NCBI GenBank assembly: GCA_051294375.1
Contig: CM119263.1
Location: 21,684,494 to 21,748,493 of the forward strand
From: Paraspadella gotoi
Taxonomy: Eukaryota > Chaetognatha
Reading direction: 5' to 3'
DNA length: 64,000 bases
Positions 62,081 to 64,000 of the stretch are shown piece by piece; the stretch's first letter is position 1, and the number at the start of each line of letters is the position of its first letter. The position numbers and the translations under genes were made by a program. Under the pieces are notes generated by a model. That model did not search any database. It saw only the letters and a program-made list of their open reading frames with translations, and was not told the origin of the DNA.

Positions 62081-63468
62081 AGGTCTTGTCAAACTGCGGC
62101 AGTTTAATGGCCATAGCATGGTAAAGCTAAGATGCCCTAGTAAATATAAATAAATGGAGTTCTTCATTTTCTTTCTTTAAAATTTAACTATTAGCATAGA
62201 AATGAGCTAGTAGCGTGCATATTATTGGTTTTGGGTATGCTACAATCACTACCTGCAGCATCCTTATGAATGGTCCTAATCGACTCGGGCTTGAGCGTAC
62301 GGTTTCCTGACTTAGAATAGTAGTTATTCTTATTCTTAATAGCCTTCTTAATAATATAACATACTGCGAGGGAACCTTAACAGATTTAAAAATGGTTTTA
62401 AGCTCTAAACCGGCGCAGAGCAAATTCAACTAATGTTGCATTCTTTTTAGTAGCACAGCGTATTGTAAAAGCATGAGGAAAATAAAACCTATATCAGAAA
62501 GAGATTACATCAGTTATTAATTTAGTGTATGATAAAAAGACATTCAATAACTTAAGTTTCTATTTTTTTATATATTTTCATATAGGGTCTAAGACAGATG
62601 TCAGGGAAAAAAACCTTCCCTAAACACTATGAAAATCGCGCCTTTTCGGCCGCAAACATTAAACCGCGCAAACAAGAGGTCAAACCTCGGTCGTTTCCGG
62701 GGTTTCCCGCTTTTCCCTCTCCCCTTATCCTCTCTCAACTCCCACCATTTCTTTCTCACATTATCACTTATCATTCGTTCATCACTCGTCATTCTACTTG
62801 GCTGGATCATCATTTTCCTTTTCTCATTCACATGCATACATTACTTCTCTCTCACTCCCGTCCCTTCTCTGTTCAACCCCATCCCCCTCATTCTTTTTCT
62901 TTTTTCTTTTTCTCATCGCTGCTGGTTTGGTGAGCAAATAAAACAAACGGAAATCCACGAAACCGAAAACGAGCGATGCGAATGTGTGTGTGGGTTTGGA
63001 TGTGTGGGAGAGGGAAAGAGCTTTTAACGAGAGGCTCAGAAAAACGTTGTATTGTATTAATAATTATAATTAGTATAACAACTTAAAAGGCTCGATACAG
63101 TAGTAAGATAAGGCTGATAAGACGAATATTAAATCAGAAGGTAAAACAAAAAATGAGCGCGAATTATCGGGCGGATGGTGTGTGTGAGAGCAAATCGTAG
63201 CGATGATGTGAAAGCGAGTGAATTGTTTTGGCGAGCGAGTTTCGGTCTGATGAAGACGTGATTCGCCAACAAAACGAGCATCGACAGACGAGGAAGATAT
63301 TTTTTTCCTTCGATGTGATTTTCCCTCGAGGAATAAAAAAATAACGAAAACCGATATACGTACACGAAAAAAAACAAAACAAACAAAGTCAAATAGAAAC
63401 TGATTTTAAATAAAATCCATTAAGAGACATCGAGTTGATGCGAAACGGCATTGTGCTTCTTTAACGCA
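62081..63468. other. No gene seen; upstream region and 5' UTR of NAA50
   Basis: AT-rich to about 62620, then mixed pyrimidine-rich sequence. The last few hundred bases precede the NAA50 start codon. No TATA box was called. Confidence 0.5.
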
Positions 63469-63662
63469 ATGGCCAGAGAAGGGGCGGTGCTCGTCGGACC
63501 TGATCCGGCCGAATTCCGGCGTCTCAACCTTCGCGTCTTTCAGACTGAGTACAGCAAAAAGTTTTACGACGATTTCCTGGCGTCCGGGGAATTTTCTCGA
63601 CTGGCGCTCGTCGAGGGAGAAGCGGTGGGCGGAGTCGGGGTGAGGATACAGGAGAATCTCAG
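63469..63662 (+). CDS. NAA50: NAA50 (N-alpha-acetyltransferase 50), first coding exon
   Basis: NAA50 acetylates protein N-termini starting Met-hydrophobic and associates with the NatA complex; it is needed for sister-chromatid cohesion in animals. The exon starts at ATG 63469 (MAREGAVLVGP) and aligns with human NAA50 residues from about 10 to 57: FRRLNLRVFQTEYSKKFYDD against LKRLNQVIFPVSYNDKFYKD, then GEFSRLALVEGEAVGGVGVR against GELAKLAYFNDIAVGAVCCR. This is the N-terminal alpha/beta part of the GNAT fold and includes the FPVxY-equivalent substrate loop, here FQTEY. The donor is CTCAG|GTGAGG. The catalytic and acetyl-CoA-binding part lies beyond the window. Confidence 0.85.
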
Positions 63663-64000
63663 GTGAGGCAGAATTCAGTGGAGGGGAAAGGGGGGGTGAT
63701 TTCTAAGGGGCCATTAGAGACCACATTCTCTCCCGAGGGAAAGAGAAACCCTTTTTCTAGAAACCATGCTCGATCGTAAAAGTTATTAGGGAAGAGGAAA
63801 ATGCATAAAAAATTGATGAGAGACGGGATTTAATAATAAGAGAAAAGATGCGAAAAAATTGGGTGAAAATACTACGATTGACAACGCCCTTCTTGCTTCA
63901 TGTCCCAAATTCCTGACCACCTCGATCCCTTGACAACGAAAATTCGCGAGGATCTATCGGAGCGAAAAGAATTTCCATATGAACCGAAGTTGATAGAACC
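63663..64000. other. NAA50 intron 1 (partial)
   Basis: Begins with the donor GTGAGG. No further exon was recognised before the window ends. Confidence 0.65.

Overview
The window is animal (metazoan) nuclear DNA, most likely from an invertebrate. Its protein-coding exons are GC-rich, phase-compatible and bounded by GT..AG sites. They sit in AT-rich introns crowded with microsatellites, mainly (GA)n/(CT)n. There is no operon layout. The recognisable genes are animal genes: a trunk/noggin-type cystine-knot ligand, an aspartate aminotransferase, an ANKRD53 orthologue, an EamA/SLC35G-type transporter fragment and the first exon of NAA50. The species cannot be fixed from the sequence.

The assembly is locally unreliable, and this shapes the annotation. 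Three 25-base N runs (2387-2411, 15570-15594, 37062-37086) all lie at or beside GA/CT tracts, and each has a second copy of neighbouring sequence nearby. Block 1-2386 recurs at 5994-9446. Block ~9801-15569 recurs at 15595-21010. Block ~34592-37030 recurs inverted at ~37357-39844. One copy in the second and third pairs is full of small indels. This looks like raw long reads used for gap filling, so these duplications may not exist in the animal. The copies are still informative: one pair shows a transposon insertion site both filled and empty.

Layout. 1-9.4 kb: mobile elements (a TA-flanked long-TIR element, an internally deleted Tc1, a tRNA-derived SINE, a 969-bp hAT-type MITE) around a frameshifted trunk/noggin-like gene (about 4344-5140). 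9.8-21.6 kb: two copies of a region carrying an unrecognised basic, disordered protein gene, readable only in the second copy (17414-18467, 20921-21086 and possibly 21460-21565). 21.6-28.9 kb: no gene recognised; GA tracts, a CT-rich minisatellite and a SINE. 28.9-56.4 kb: the ANKRD53 orthologue on the plus strand in at least ten exons, with a complete three-exon aspartate aminotransferase gene nested on the same strand in its first visible intron. 56.8-62.1 kb: repeat-rich, with a truncated transporter gene on the minus strand, hairpin elements and two abutting terminal-inverted-repeat elements. 63.5 kb to the end: exon 1 of NAA50.

The genes are functionally unrelated: a secreted ligand, amino-acid metabolism, a cytoskeleton/spindle-linked ankyrin protein, a transporter and an N-terminal acetyltransferase. 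The most unusual non-coding signal is a family of short elements. Each has a near-perfect palindrome followed by a shared CTCTATAA..TCACTTT block and a GTCY-type microsatellite, and two copies carry a distant inverted copy of the palindrome arm. Palindrome sequences differ completely between subgroups while the architecture is conserved, which resembles Helentron-associated (DINE-1/HINE) elements.
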